From G963665545 sp963665545 (GTDB taxonomy: Bacteria; Pseudomonadota; Gammaproteobacteria; Xanthomonadales; SZUA-36): DNA of 64,000 nt. Of this stretch, positions 1-9,608 are shown piece after piece. The stretch lies in assembly GCA_963665545.2 (NCBI GenBank), contig CAXXKZ010000007.1, forward strand, positions 186,001-250,000, read 5' to 3'. Position 1 is the stretch's first letter. Each line of letters opens with the position of its first letter. A program made the translations under genes and the position numbers. The notes under the pieces were generated by a model. That model saw only the letters and a program-made list of their open reading frames with translations. It did not search any database and had not been told where the DNA came from.

Positions 1-126
1 CAGCACATCCCCGTGGAATTCACCGTAAGACAGCGAACGACCCTGGACGTTTCGGATGAATTGTCTGTCCGGCGTCTCGCGAGCCCAGCGTTCAATCAGG
101 TGCGGTAGGATGAGTTGACGGTCCAA
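1..126 (-). CDS. AMP-dependent acyl-CoA synthetase/ligase, N-terminus only
   Basis: Only the first 42 codons are inside the window; the gene runs off the left edge. The frame opens with TTG at 126-124 and contains LIERWARETPDRQFI followed by a SLSYGEF stretch. This is the usual N-terminal pattern of ANL-superfamily ligases (a helix ending in E-x-x-P-D, then a W/S-Y-x-E/D turn). These enzymes activate a carboxylic acid as an adenylate and transfer it to CoA; the substrate cannot be judged from this piece. The start is supported by a strong ribosome binding site at 135-141. The gene is divergent from the M28 peptidase, and the 250 bp between them hold no other convincing gene. The family call is fairly safe because two conserved blocks are visible; the exact function is open. 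Confidence 0.72.
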   Translation of the reverse strand, partial: MDRQLILPHLIERWARETPDRQFIRNVQGRSLSYGEFHGDVL

Positions 127-134
127 AACAGTAT

Positions 135-141
135 CCTCCTT
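135..141 (-). promoter_or_regulatory. Ribosome binding site deciding a TTG start
   Basis: On the minus strand AAGGAGG stands 8 nt before TTG 126-124. It is a near-perfect Shine-Dalgarno sequence and fixes the start of the CoA ligase, for which no ATG is available nearby. Confidence 0.7.
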
Positions 142-376
142 GCCAGCATTGCTAATTATTTTGGCCGGTTTGCTAAGAGTCTAAACTATATGTCATACGA
201 AGCTCCGTCGACCGTGCTGCATACTCAGTCACATCAGCTGAACTATTTTAATGATGAACAGGAGTATTCGAAAATGAATAACGAGACCGTCATTTATGAA
301 AAGTCAGAAGGTATTCCCCGCGATGTTCGGCCGCACGTATGGAATCGAACTACGTTTTCGCATGTAGCGGGCCTGT

Positions 377-2653
377 GTGATGACGGCTGACCTGAGAGGC
401 CGGATGATCGCGTGGGGGAACCCAGCCGACCCGCTACAGGCAAAGCGGGTTGGCGCCGCGGCCGTCATCCCGTTCGTACTCCTGTTGGCCGGTCTGTGGG
501 TGGTCATCGACCACCGGCCACCCAGTCCCGTTTCGGCTGATGCCGCAGCGACGGAATTCTCTGCGGCGCGGGCCTTTGAGCATCTCAAAGCTTTTGCCGT
601 AGAGCCCCATTTCGAGGGCCAGGCGGATCATTCCCGAGTCCGTGACTACCTCGTCGGCGAACTCGAAGTGCTCGGCATCGACACCCATGTCCAGGCCGCG
701 AACATGTGGATTCGTCCGGTCTACCGCAACATCGTCGAGCGCCGCCCCCGGGAGTTTCGCCATCCGACGCTTTACAACGTGATGGGGCGAATCCCTGGTA
801 CCGACAGTACCGGCGCGTTGCTCTTTGCGTCGCACTACGACTCGACCTCCAAAGCCCCCGGGGCCACCGACGCCGGTTTGCAGACTGCTGCAATCCTTGA
901 GATGGCGCGCGCGATTGTAGCCGGGCCACCGTTGCGCAACGACGTCATCCTTGCGCTAACCGACGCCGAGGAGTCCGGACTTCGAGGTGCTCGAGCTTTC
1001 GTCGCAGAGCACCCCTGGGCAGACGATGTCGGGATGGTCTTCAACTTCGATGGGGGGGGGCGCGGAACTGCCGGCGTGGCCGAGATCAGCCACGGCAACG
1101 CCGCGATGATCTCCACCTACAGGCGGGTCGTGCCAAAGCCGATGGGCTCGTCCTCCCTGGCTGCGATTTCCGATGCCTATCAAAAGCAAGGGTTGGGCGG
1201 CAGTGACTTCCTGGAATTCCGCGAACTCGGCAAGCCGGGATTCTTTATCGCCAACGCACTCGAGACCGGACCGCGGCACACGCCTGCCGATGGCTTGGAC
1301 GTGGTGTCATTGGGCACAGTGCAACATTATGGTGGAACCATGTTGGCGCTTGCCCGAGAGTACGGTGAGCGTGATCTTGCAACGGTCGGCGGTGACAGTG
1401 ACCTTGTCTGGGTCCAGGCGTTCACGTGGCTAATCGTGGCGTGGCCAGCAGGTGTCGCCTGGGTGCAACTCGCCTTTATACTGGCCGCGTTCGGCCTCCT
1501 GGTGGTGGTGGCCAGGAGTCGGGGACTGGCACGGCTGCGCGGCATGCTGCTCGGCGCGGGCATGGCCGTCCTGTCGGTGTTATTCGCGGCGGTGACCGGC
1601 ACCCTGGGGCTGGGGGCCATCCAGATCATCCGCCCTGACTACAGGCCCTACCTCAATGGGGTCATCCCCACGACCGAACTCCCGGGACTCGGCCTGACAA
1701 ACGACTGGCCGTTGTGGTGGGGCCTGCTGCTGATCACCGCCGCTGTCACCATTGCCGTCCTGGGTCGAGCGCGGCGACGCGCAACTGCGACCGAACTCAC
1801 CATCGGTACCGCGGCCATCCTGGTGTTAATGGCCGGATTCAGCACTTACGGACTTGTCGGCACGAGCTACCTGTTCAACGTGCCGGCGCTGTTTCTGTTG
1901 ACGGCGGCGCTTGTCTGGATCACCGTGTTTGACACAGAAGCCGGGTGGCGGGCGGTCGCAGTGTTGACCGCTGGCGCCGTCCCGACCGTCCTGCTCCTGA
2001 CGGATTTGCTGGTGACCTTGCAGGCCTTCACGATCGCCAGCGTCGCCATCGCCGCGCTTTTCGTGGGCCTGTTCACGGCGCAGTTCGTGCCCCAGATGGA
2101 GGTGCTGAGCACCGCTGACCGCCGCGCACCCGTGTTGGTCCCGGCCGGGGTGGGACTGCTGCTCGTGATCATCGGGCTGATCGTCGTTGACCCAAACCCC
2201 CTCATTTTGATGAAAACCTTCGAAGGACCGCGCGCCGACGAGATTGTCGACACGGCCCCTTTCGACGAGTTCCCGATGAATCCGTGGGTGATCAACACCA
2301 TTAACTTCGCCAGCGGAAGAAGCTGCCTGGAGGCCGCGACAACCGAGCAATCGATAACATGGTGCCCGCTACCGGCCAGTGTCGCCCTGCCAATCGATGT
2401 GCAACACGCCACCTCTTATGACGGGCGCGACGCCATCGTCTTCGGTGGTGTCGCAGACGGGGTTGCGACGGTGATTGTGGAACACCCCGAGGGTTCGATC
2501 GAGATCGTGCCCACACGCGTTCCCGGAATTCGTGGTCTGGTGTTCTCCGCGGTTCTGCCGGCAGCGGTCGACAGGATCTCCACCATCGTGACCCTGGACG
2601 CGCAGCTCGCCGAGATCGCCCGCCGCCCGGGCTTCGATCTGGTTCGCGACTAA
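377..2653 (+). CDS. Membrane-anchored M28 family metallopeptidase
   Basis: Predicted zinc exopeptidase with its catalytic domain outside the cytoplasmic membrane. One transmembrane helix near residues 25-43 precedes the M28 domain. The metal-binding pattern is visible: SHYDS (about residue 152), ATDAG (about 163), DAEESG (about 195, catalytic and metal Glu), FNFDGGG (about 224) and RHTPAD (about 300). After the peptidase domain come about eight hydrophobic helices (roughly 345-615) and a C-terminal soluble domain of about 140 residues. This order resembles the vacuolar/ER-type M28 proteases (Pff1/ERMP1-like) and their bacterial relatives. The start is uncertain: GTG 377, ATG 380 and ATG 404 are in frame, and GAGAGG lies 4 nt before 404. 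The substrate is unknown. Forty bases separate it from the acyl-CoA dehydrogenase genes. Confidence 0.85.
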   Translation: MMTADLRGRMIAWGNPADPLQAKRVGAAAVIPFVLLLAGLWVVIDHRPPSPVSADAAATEFSAARAFEHLKAFAVEPHFEGQADHSRVRDYLVGELEVLGIDTHVQAANMWIRPVYRNIVERRPREFRHPTLYNVMGRIPGTDSTGALLFASHYDSTSKAPGATDAGLQTAAILEMARAIVAGPPLRNDVILALTDAEESGLRGARAFVAEHPWADDVGMVFNFDGGGRGTAGVAEISHGNAAMISTYRRVVPKPMGSSSLAAISDAYQKQGLGGSDFLEFRELGKPGFFIANALETGPRHTPADGLDVVSLGTVQHYGGTMLALAREYGERDLATVGGDSDLVWVQAFTWLIVAWPAGVAWVQLAFILAAFGLLVVVARSRGLARLRGMLLGAGMAVLSVLFAAVTGTLGLGAIQIIRPDYRPYLNGVIPTTELPGLGLTNDWPLWWGLLLITAAVTIAVLGRARRRATATELTIGTAAILVLMAGFSTYGLVGTSYLFNVPALFLLTAALVWITVFDTEAGWRAVAVLTAGAVPTVLLLTDLLVTLQAFTIASVAIAALFVGLFTAQFVPQMEVLSTADRRAPVLVPAGVGLLLVIIGLIVVDPNPLILMKTFEGPRADEIVDTAPFDEFPMNPWVINTINFASGRSCLEAATTEQSITWCPLPASVALPIDVQHATSYDGRDAIVFGGVADGVATVIVEHPEGSIEIVPTRVPGIRGLVFSAVLPAAVDRISTIVTLDAQLAEIARRPGFDLVRD

Positions 2654-2693
2654 GCGGCCGGTCGGCACGGGGCAAGAGGTAGAATATAACTCG

Positions 2694-3842
2694 ATGATTG
2701 TGATTGACTCTCCATACTATACGCAAGAGCATGAAATCTTCCGTGATACCGCGCGCAGGTTCATCGAGCGCGAATGCCTTCCTCATCGTGAGGCGTGGCA
2801 GAAGCAAGGCGTGGTCTCCCGCGAGGTTTGGCACAAGGCCGGCGAAGCCGGACTGCTCTGCCCGAAATTGAGCCCGGATTTCGGTGGCGGCGGCGGGGAT
2901 ATCTACCACTCCTTCGTGATCATGGAAGAGCAGACCCGCGCCTGCTTTAATGAATTGGCGTTCTATCTTCACAGCGACATCATTGCGCCGTACATCGAGT
3001 GCTACGGCACCGACGAACAACGCCAACGGTTTTTGCCGCGCATGGCCACCGGTGAGTTGGTGGCCGCAATTGCGATGACCGAACCCAGCGCCGGCAGCGA
3101 CCTCCAGGCCATTCGAACGTCTGCGACACCGGTCGACGGCGGCTATCTGCTGAATGGCCAGAAAACCTTTATCAGCAACGGCCAGATCAGCAATCTCATC
3201 TGCGTCGCCGCCAAGACAGATCGCGATCGAGGGGCCAAGGGTATGAGTCTTTTTCTTTTCGAGACTGAAGGCGCAGAGGGGTTTGTGCGGGGTAAGATCC
3301 TGAAGAAGATCGGCTGCAAGTCACAGGACTCATCCGAATTGTTTTTCGAGGATGTCTTCGTGCCGCAGGACAACTTGCTCGGCGGCCAGGAAGGGCAAGG
3401 ATTCTATCAATTGATGGATCGACTGCCGGAGGAGCGCTTGCTAATGGCGATGTCGGCAGTGGTGAACATGGAGTGCGGCGTCGCCGAAACCGTTGAATAT
3501 ACCAAGGCCCGGCGTGCCTTCGGCCGGTGCATTATGGACTTCCAGAATACTCGATTCAAACTCGCCGAGGGCCGCACCGAAGCAGTCATCGCACGCACAT
3601 TTCTGGAGCACTGTATTGATTTGTTTATCGAGGGAAAGTTTGACCCCACGATGGGGGCGATGATCAAGTGGTGGACTACCGAGAGGCAATTTCATGTGTT
3701 GGACGAATGCCTCCAATTACACGGTGGATACGGCTACATGATGGAAACGCCCATTACGCGCCGTTACGCCGATGCCCGCCTGGGCCGGATTGCCGGCGGC
3801 ACCAATGAGATCATGAAGGAACTCATTGGCAGAACCCTCTAA
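2694..3842 (+). CDS. Acyl-CoA dehydrogenase, long-chain type (copy 1)
   Basis: FAD-dependent alpha,beta-dehydrogenation of an acyl-CoA, the first step of beta-oxidation. The 382 residues cover the normal family length. Visible landmarks are AMTEPSAGSDLQ (flavin/substrate loop, about residues 126-137), GQKTFISNG, and the C-terminal LHGGYGYMMETPI and GGTNEIMKEL blocks. The RLPEERL segment (about residues 241-247) matches the position where long-chain and isovaleryl-CoA dehydrogenases carry the catalytic glutamate, rather than the YEGT position used by medium-chain enzymes. The start ATG follows AGAGGT about 10 nt upstream. The next gene encodes a clear paralogue, so the two may form a pair of different specificity or a mixed oligomer; that is inference. 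Confidence 0.9.
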   Translation: MIVIDSPYYTQEHEIFRDTARRFIERECLPHREAWQKQGVVSREVWHKAGEAGLLCPKLSPDFGGGGGDIYHSFVIMEEQTRACFNELAFYLHSDIIAPYIECYGTDEQRQRFLPRMATGELVAAIAMTEPSAGSDLQAIRTSATPVDGGYLLNGQKTFISNGQISNLICVAAKTDRDRGAKGMSLFLFETEGAEGFVRGKILKKIGCKSQDSSELFFEDVFVPQDNLLGGQEGQGFYQLMDRLPEERLLMAMSAVVNMECGVAETVEYTKARRAFGRCIMDFQNTRFKLAEGRTEAVIARTFLEHCIDLFIEGKFDPTMGAMIKWWTTERQFHVLDECLQLHGGYGYMMETPITRRYADARLGRIAGGTNEIMKELIGRTL

Positions 3843-3864
3843 GCTGCAGACTGCCTCAATCACC

Positions 3865-5004
3865 ATGCCCGAAAACCTGTATCTCGACGAACACCATATC
3901 CTCCGGACCTCGGCGCGCCGCTTCTTCGAACAGGTATGTGCACCTGATGTGGAGGCCTGGGAAGCCGAGGGCATGGTGCCAAGGGAAATCTGGCGGAAAG
4001 CTGCTGAATTGGGGTTTCTTTGCCCGACCATTGCCACTGAGTATGGTGGTAGCGGAGGCGATGTGCGCATGAGTACGATCTTGCTTGAAGAGCAAACCCG
4101 GGCCGGCGCCGTGGGGTTCGGTCTAGGGGTCCACAACGACGTGGTGGCCCCCTATATCGAAAAATACGGCACAGAAGCACAAAAAGCCCGTTGCCTTCCG
4201 AATTTGGCGTCCGGCAAATGGATCGGGGCCATAGCCATGACTGAGCCCGGGACCGGCAGCGATCTGCAGGCCCTGCGAACGACTGCGAAAAGGGATGGAG
4301 ACAATTACCTCGTCAACGGACAGAAAACCTTCATCACCAATGGGCAATGCGCCGACTTGATCATTCTGGCAGCCAGGACTGGGGATGGTCAGGCGGCCAG
4401 GGACATCAGCCTGTTTTTGTTCGAAACAGCGGATGCCGAGGGGTTTAGCCGAGGTCGCAATCTAGAAAAGCTGGGTCAGAAGGCCTCCGACACCACCGAA
4501 CTTTTTTTCGACTCAGTCGCTGTTCCGGCCGGTGCCTTGCTGGGCGAAGTGGCGGGGTGTGGCTTCGCACAAATGATGGAGCGTCTGCCCTACGAGCGGC
4601 TAATGACCGGCGTTGCAGCGGTGGCGATCATGGACAGAGCACTCGAGCACACCATTGTGTTGACCAAAGAACGCAAGGTATTCGGGCAGGCTGTGATCGA
4701 TTTCCAGAACACCCGGTTCAAACTCGCTGAAGCAAAGACCATTGCCACGATCGCGCGCGTATTCCTGGACAAGTGCCTACGCCTTGAACTGACCGGACGC
4801 CTCGACGCCGAAACGGCAGCCATGCTGAAGTGGTGGACAACCGAAAAGCAATGCCAGATCGTCGATGACTGCCTGCAATTCCATGGTGGCTATGGTTACA
4901 TTCTTGACTATCCGATCGCGAAGATGTTTGTCGACGGCCGCGTGCAAAAAATATACGGCGGGTCGAATGAGATCATGAAGGAAATCATTGGCCGGGCGCT
5001 TTGA
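3865..5004 (+). CDS. Acyl-CoA dehydrogenase, long-chain type (copy 2)
   Basis: Paralogue of the preceding gene, in the same orientation and 22 nt downstream, so probably cotranscribed. It shows the same blocks: AMTEPGTGSDLQ, GQKTFITNG, RLPYERLM (catalytic-Glu region), FHGGYGYILDYPI and IYGGSNEIMKEIIG. The start ATG 3865 was chosen because residues 5-17 then align with the N-terminus of copy 1 (LYLDEHHILRTSARRF against YYTQEHEIFRDTARRF). A TTG at 3826 that would overlap copy 1 has an AAGGA before it and is an alternative. The gene is a complete oxidoreductase by all visible motifs. Substrate chain length is inferred only from the LCAD-like glutamate position. Confidence 0.88.
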   Translation: MPENLYLDEHHILRTSARRFFEQVCAPDVEAWEAEGMVPREIWRKAAELGFLCPTIATEYGGSGGDVRMSTILLEEQTRAGAVGFGLGVHNDVVAPYIEKYGTEAQKARCLPNLASGKWIGAIAMTEPGTGSDLQALRTTAKRDGDNYLVNGQKTFITNGQCADLIILAARTGDGQAARDISLFLFETADAEGFSRGRNLEKLGQKASDTTELFFDSVAVPAGALLGEVAGCGFAQMMERLPYERLMTGVAAVAIMDRALEHTIVLTKERKVFGQAVIDFQNTRFKLAEAKTIATIARVFLDKCLRLELTGRLDAETAAMLKWWTTEKQCQIVDDCLQFHGGYGYILDYPIAKMFVDGRVQKIYGGSNEIMKEIIGRAL

Positions 5005-5165
5005 GCCTGACTCCCTGGGGCCTGTCAATCAGATATCCTCTCTACGGCACATTGGCCTGTTCACTGAAGCGGCCACGTGTTTGTCTTGCTTGTCGCAGCC
5101 TGAGGAAAGAAAATGACCTTTTTTGCGATCAACTCTATAAGCAGTTCCGGGATCAACGCTGACAC

Positions 5166-6275
5166 ATGAACATCGCCACATTGTCAAACGCGTCAAACAA
5201 TGCTGCAGCGGGCCTGCTGCTGCTCCTGCTATTGGCCGGCTCATCCGTACCAGCGTATGCCGATGGCCCTGTCTGGCAGCGCGCAGAAGCCATTTCAGCA
5301 GCAAGTCACCCTCAGCGGATGACGGAATTGCGCAAGTTGTTCGACCTGGCGAGAACTGGCCAAAATGACGAATTGAGTGCCGCCTTCCTGGCACTGGAAT
5401 CTGAATCGGACTGGCCTGATCCGGCCAAAGACCACCTGTTGTTTACCTTTACAGTAGGGCTTGGCGACTTGCGCCCCAACAGTGTCAGCAAGGACATCCT
5501 CGAATATCTGAGCCATTACCAGGCCAAGACCCTGGTGCCCCACGAGGATCATGCCAACGCCGCGGTGCCTCTTTTCAACATCCGCGCTGCCGCTGTTGGC
5601 GTTGCGCATGGCTGGGGGCGGCTGTTGGCCCAGGACCGCGCACTCGAACTGCTGAACCAAGACCTCGGTCAACCGACGATCGAGGCCTGGTTGTCGGCAT
5701 ACATCAATGCGTCTTCCTGGGAACGCGCTGGTTTTGTGGATGCGCTGGACGTCGCCACGCCAGAGCAACTGGAGCAACTCAAATTGTCCGCCTTCCAGCG
5801 GGTGGGCATGGCCGACTATGGCGCAATTGCCGGGCGCACAGCGATACTGCAGGGCGACGTAGAAGCCATCGCTTTGTTGCTGGTCGATGGCCACGGTACG
5901 GTGATTGCCGCTGCCCTGGATGCAGCGCGCCGGCACTTTTCCACTTCCGATCAAGCCTGGTTGCTGCGCTTGGCAGTCTCTGAAGCCCCGGCGCCACATG
6001 CCGCCATCGCCATTGCCAAGCTCTCACCCCAACTGCGCGTTGACCCGGACACTCAATTGTTGCTGTTGGCCCAACTGGGCCACGTTCAGCTCGGTGCCGC
6101 CGCCGCGCTGGCGCTGTCCGCTGACCACGCAGAGGCAACGCGTACGGCCCTTGCCGCGGTCGCCCAGGGTGACAATCACTTGGCTGCGACGCGCGCCAAC
6201 ATGGCCCTGGAGCTCAGTGCGCTGAACATCGCTTCGATCCCACCCGCCAGCCTCAGCGAAGCAGGTTCAAATTGA
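5166..6275 (+). CDS. Secreted alpha-helical protein of unknown function
   Basis: Not recognised. The 369-residue product has a Sec signal peptide (leucine-rich core at residues 15-24, then AGSSVPAYA before the likely cleavage site). The mature part is rich in alanine and leucine and seems to consist of repeated amphipathic helices, suggesting a HEAT/TPR-like solenoid. Its TGA overlaps the TTG start of the M14 carboxypeptidase gene (TTGA at 6272-6275), so the two are probably translated from one message and may act together in the periplasm. No catalytic motif is visible. Confidence 0.7.
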   Translation: MNIATLSNASNNAAAGLLLLLLLAGSSVPAYADGPVWQRAEAISAASHPQRMTELRKLFDLARTGQNDELSAAFLALESESDWPDPAKDHLLFTFTVGLGDLRPNSVSKDILEYLSHYQAKTLVPHEDHANAAVPLFNIRAAAVGVAHGWGRLLAQDRALELLNQDLGQPTIEAWLSAYINASSWERAGFVDALDVATPEQLEQLKLSAFQRVGMADYGAIAGRTAILQGDVEAIALLLVDGHGTVIAAALDAARRHFSTSDQAWLLRLAVSEAPAPHAAIAIAKLSPQLRVDPDTQLLLLAQLGHVQLGAAAALALSADHAEATRTALAAVAQGDNHLAATRANMALELSALNIASIPPASLSEAGSN

Positions 6276-8875
6276 TCGCGCTGCCCATCCTGCCCCACGC
6301 CGCCGCGGTCTTCTTCGCCTTACTGGCGGCCACCACGGGTCTGCTGGCGCAACCAGCCCGAATTGTCGAGTGGGTGGAAAATGCGCCGGCCTCGGATTGT
6401 TCCAGGATCGCCCTGGGTTACCCGGTGCCGATCCCGGTCGATACACCGCTGCCGTTCACCGGATTTCGCACCTACAGCGGACTCCACATGCGTCACCAGG
6501 ACCTGGCCGCAACCACGAGCTGGGTCCACGCCTTCGAAATTGGTGAGACCAGAAACGGACGCACCTTCTGGGCCTATCAACTCGGAGATGGTGACATGCT
6601 AACCATCGATGGACTGCCGGAGCAGGCCATGTTTACCAATGCCGGCATTCACGCGCGTGAATGGCAGTCACCGGAAGTCTCTACCGGTATTATCGAATTG
6701 CTGGCGACCGGAGACGATCATCCATTGGTGCCCTTCCTGCGCGACAACGCCAACATCATTGTCATTCCGGTATTGAATGTCGATGGCTTTTTGCAGACCC
6801 AGCGCACGCCCGCAAGCAACTGGCTGGGCAGTGACCCCGACAGCCCTGATTATTCACCGCGCGACGGTCGTATGCGGCGCAAGAATATGCTGGCGGTGGA
6901 TGAAGTCCTGGGAACCGGCCAGGATCACCTCAAAGGCATCGATCTGAATCGGAACAATGAGCCATTCTGGAACAGTTCAACGCGGTCCTCTTCCAACAAT
7001 GACAGTCTGGTTCATCACGGCCAGGGCCCGCAATCGGAACCAGAAACCCGGGCCCTCGACGCCGCCGCGGCACTGGGCCCTGCTGCGCAATTGTCCATGT
7101 ACACCGACATACACTCGTTTTCCAAGGTGCATTTCTGGGTGCGCAGCCCCAATCTCAGACTGTTGCGGATTACCGAGAATCTGCTGCGAACGTTTTCAAC
7201 ACATCACCAAAGTTTTCCGGCCGGCAAGAATTACACCTTCGCCAACGGTTTCAATCTCCCGGTCAACGTCGGTATTGGCTCGACCGATGAATACTTCACT
7301 TACACCTACCAAGTACCTGCCTGGACGCTGGAGATTGAGCCCGGCAATAGTGGTGGCGGCACCGACTACGGTGGGCTTGGACGCAATGGTCACGACGGCT
7401 TTATCCTGCCGGAATCCGAAGTGCCTCGCGTGCGAACCCAACTGGCTGAATCATTCGCCATGGCCTACTACAAACAGGCCGGCCCACCGGCGCTGCGAGC
7501 CTTTCGCATCATCGATAAAGCCACCAAAGCTGTGGTGGTCGACGCCCAATGGGATACGTTTTCAGCCACGGAACGGCAACTGCATTTGTTCCAGGCACAG
7601 GCCATTCAGTTGGGCCGGAGTTATCGATTTTGGACGGCATTCGACAAGCCCATGAGGATGCGTGAGGGCGGCGAGATCTTCGAACTACCCGGCCTGCCGG
7701 ACAGTCAGCGGATAATCGATACCGAAGTGACGGTTGACGGCAGCAGCCTGCGGGTAACCACCGCCAACGCTCAATGGCACAACGAGCCGGGTGATGCCCC
7801 CGATGGCTACCTGGCCTACCCTGACGATGCCTTTGGCACCGATCTGCGATTCAAAATGGCCAGCAGCAACATCGACCTGGTGGGCGAGACCAATACCGGC
7901 ATCCTCAATCTGTCGGCCTATGACATCACCGGACAGGCCGTCGATGCCGATCCGGCCACGCCGGCACGCTGGGCAGACGGCGGTTGGTCGGGCTATGAAG
8001 ACAGCGATGGCGTCGACTTGCGCGACAACGGAGGGGTGGATTCAACCATTGGCTTCACAATGACCGGGCAAGACCTTGGCGACCCCTTCACAATTGAAGC
8101 GGGCAGCGCCGGCGTGTGGCGTGATCCAATACAGGGCAGCGGTGGCTTCAAGATTGAAATCCTGTCGGCCAGGAGGGCCCTGATGTACTGGTTCACTTTT
8201 GACGACGACGGCAACCAGGACTGGTATTTGGCGGTCGGCAAGATCAGTGGCAACCAGATTACTTTTGCCGAATTGATCAGTGTGTCAGGTGGCGCCTTCG
8301 GTCAGCAAGTTCCCCCCGAGCAGGTCACCGAAACAGTGGTCGGCTCAGCCACTTTCACCTGGTCGGGGTGTGAACACGGCGTCATGTCGTGGCGACTTCA
8401 ACGGCCCGGACTGCCGGCCCGCCAGGGCAGGGCGAATCTGGAGCGTCTGACCCGGGTAATGGGCGTCGATTGTGGCGTTCCAAGCCTGGCGCCGATTCGT
8501 GAAGAAGCCCTGTACAGCGGGTCGTGGACGGACGCTACGCACCCCGGTGAGGGCTTTACCGTAGAATTGATGAGCGATGGTCGCGTGTTGGTCTACTGGT
8601 TTGGCTTGGACCCTCAAGGCAACCGGCGCTGGTTCTTCGGCACGGGTGAAATCCGTAACGGCAAGTTCGAATTCGACGAGATGCTGACCGCCAGCGGCGG
8701 CCGCTTCGGCTCAGAGACCAAACCCGAGACCTTTGAAGTCTTTCCCTGGGGCGCCCTCACCCTCGACCTGGCTTGCGACGGTGGCCAGGCCGACTACAGT
8801 TCCACCGAACCAGGATTTCAGGCCGGCCAACAGCACCTCATCCAACTGACCCATGTTCCAGGACTAAACTGCTAA
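6272..8875 (+). CDS. Secreted M14 zinc carboxypeptidase with two C-terminal W-rich domains
   Basis: Exported peptidase that should remove C-terminal residues from peptides. An N-terminal signal peptide is followed by the M14 domain. The zinc motif GIHAREWQ (about residues 124-131) gives H-x-x-E, the third zinc histidine lies in the DIHSFSKVHFW region (about 277), and the catalytic glutamate is in WTLEIEPG (about 353). At 867 residues it is far longer than a bare M14 enzyme. The extra C-terminus holds two related modules (about 610-735 and 745-865), each with a pattern like VYWFxxDxxGNxxW plus paired cysteines. The same module appears in the protein encoded at 34.4-35.2 kb. The start is a TTG overlapping the previous stop. 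Confidence 0.86.
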   Translation: MIALPILPHAAAVFFALLAATTGLLAQPARIVEWVENAPASDCSRIALGYPVPIPVDTPLPFTGFRTYSGLHMRHQDLAATTSWVHAFEIGETRNGRTFWAYQLGDGDMLTIDGLPEQAMFTNAGIHAREWQSPEVSTGIIELLATGDDHPLVPFLRDNANIIVIPVLNVDGFLQTQRTPASNWLGSDPDSPDYSPRDGRMRRKNMLAVDEVLGTGQDHLKGIDLNRNNEPFWNSSTRSSSNNDSLVHHGQGPQSEPETRALDAAAALGPAAQLSMYTDIHSFSKVHFWVRSPNLRLLRITENLLRTFSTHHQSFPAGKNYTFANGFNLPVNVGIGSTDEYFTYTYQVPAWTLEIEPGNSGGGTDYGGLGRNGHDGFILPESEVPRVRTQLAESFAMAYYKQAGPPALRAFRIIDKATKAVVVDAQWDTFSATERQLHLFQAQAIQLGRSYRFWTAFDKPMRMREGGEIFELPGLPDSQRIIDTEVTVDGSSLRVTTANAQWHNEPGDAPDGYLAYPDDAFGTDLRFKMASSNIDLVGETNTGILNLSAYDITGQAVDADPATPARWADGGWSGYEDSDGVDLRDNGGVDSTIGFTMTGQDLGDPFTIEAGSAGVWRDPIQGSGGFKIEILSARRALMYWFTFDDDGNQDWYLAVGKISGNQITFAELISVSGGAFGQQVPPEQVTETVVGSATFTWSGCEHGVMSWRLQRPGLPARQGRANLERLTRVMGVDCGVPSLAPIREEALYSGSWTDATHPGEGFTVELMSDGRVLVYWFGLDPQGNRRWFFGTGEIRNGKFEFDEMLTASGGRFGSETKPETFEVFPWGALTLDLACDGGQADYSSTEPGFQAGQQHLIQLTHVPGLNC

Positions 8876-8920
8876 GCGCAGCCTTGCGGATGGCTGCGGG
8901 TTTCACTCGCTTCTCCGCGC

Positions 8921-9155
8921 TTGTGCCAGCGGTAGGAAAGCCCCATGAGTGGACTGCTGGCCACGCCTTCAAGGATGCCGAGCGCCGCACAAGCGACTGG
9001 GTCGCCGAGCCAGGGATGGCTCGGCGAGGCGACACGGAACAGGATGTTCCGTTGGAGCCGACCCACCAAGCGCGGAGAAGTGAGGGTAGCGCGCAGCGCC
9101 ATCCGCCAGGCGTGGCCAGCAGTCCACTCATGGGGCTTTCCTACCGCTGGCACAA
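8921..9155. repeat. Palindromic repeat with 48-bp perfect inverted arms (copy 1)
   Basis: Left arm 8921-8968 and right arm 9108-9155 are exact reverse complements (48 bp, starting TTGTGCCAGCGGTAGG). The 139-bp centre holds smaller hairpins, for example CGCCGAGCC against GGCTCGGCG, and CGGAACA against TGTTCCG. No convincing gene is present. The flanks (8876-8920 and 9156-9321) carry more low-complexity repeat sequence of the type GGGAAGCGAAAC that recurs elsewhere in the window. A second, degraded copy lies at 47564-48954, interrupted by an IS110 element. It resembles a BIME or MITE-like non-autonomous element. Confidence 0.85.
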
Positions 9156-9321
9156 ACCCGCAGGACGCAGTTGCCGAGGCAAGCGAAACTCCTGACCCCA
9201 TGCCAGGCGCAGCCTGGCTAGAAAACATGCAGTTGAGCGAAGCCGCCTTGCACCGAAGGTGCGAGCAGGGAAGCGAAACACCTTATATAATGCGACTCTT
9301 CATTTTGCAGGAGCCTCATCG

Positions 9322-9588
9322 GTGGACAACGAGGAACAGCACAAGCAATGCACCAACCGCTTTATCGAGTTGGCCAATGAACTCAAGGACGAAGACATTG
9401 ACACGACCATTGTCTCTGGCGCCCTCATGACCGCCTCAGGCATTTACGCGACCTACATCGCCGCCGGCAACAGCGGCGCGCTGGAATCATCGGGCGTGGG
9501 TAAGGTCGTGGAGCTTTATCGACGGACGCTGGAACACTACCAGGCCATCAAGCGGCAGGAACTCGAGGCATCGTCCTCCACCCATTGA
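9322..9588 (+). CDS. DUF3144 family small protein
   Basis: Cytoplasmic 88-residue protein. The central run FIELANELKDEDID followed by SGALMTASGIYATYIAAGN is the hallmark I recognise for DUF3144, a gammaproteobacterial family without a known function. GTG 9322 was chosen because CAGGAG lies about 9 nt upstream and because sequence before it reads through repeat DNA. It is 20 bp upstream of moaA and in the same direction, so it may be cotranscribed with the molybdopterin genes, but no link to that pathway is known to me. Confidence 0.75.
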   Translation: MDNEEQHKQCTNRFIELANELKDEDIDTTIVSGALMTASGIYATYIAAGNSGALESSGVGKVVELYRRTLEHYQAIKRQELEASSSTH

Positions 9589-9608
9589 GGGTCGCTTGCC
9601 GATAGCCA

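Noticed and set aside
115..390. 91-codon frame upstream of the M28 gene
   Set aside because: No ribosome binding site or family resemblance; its start lies inside the leftward CoA ligase and its ribosome binding site region.
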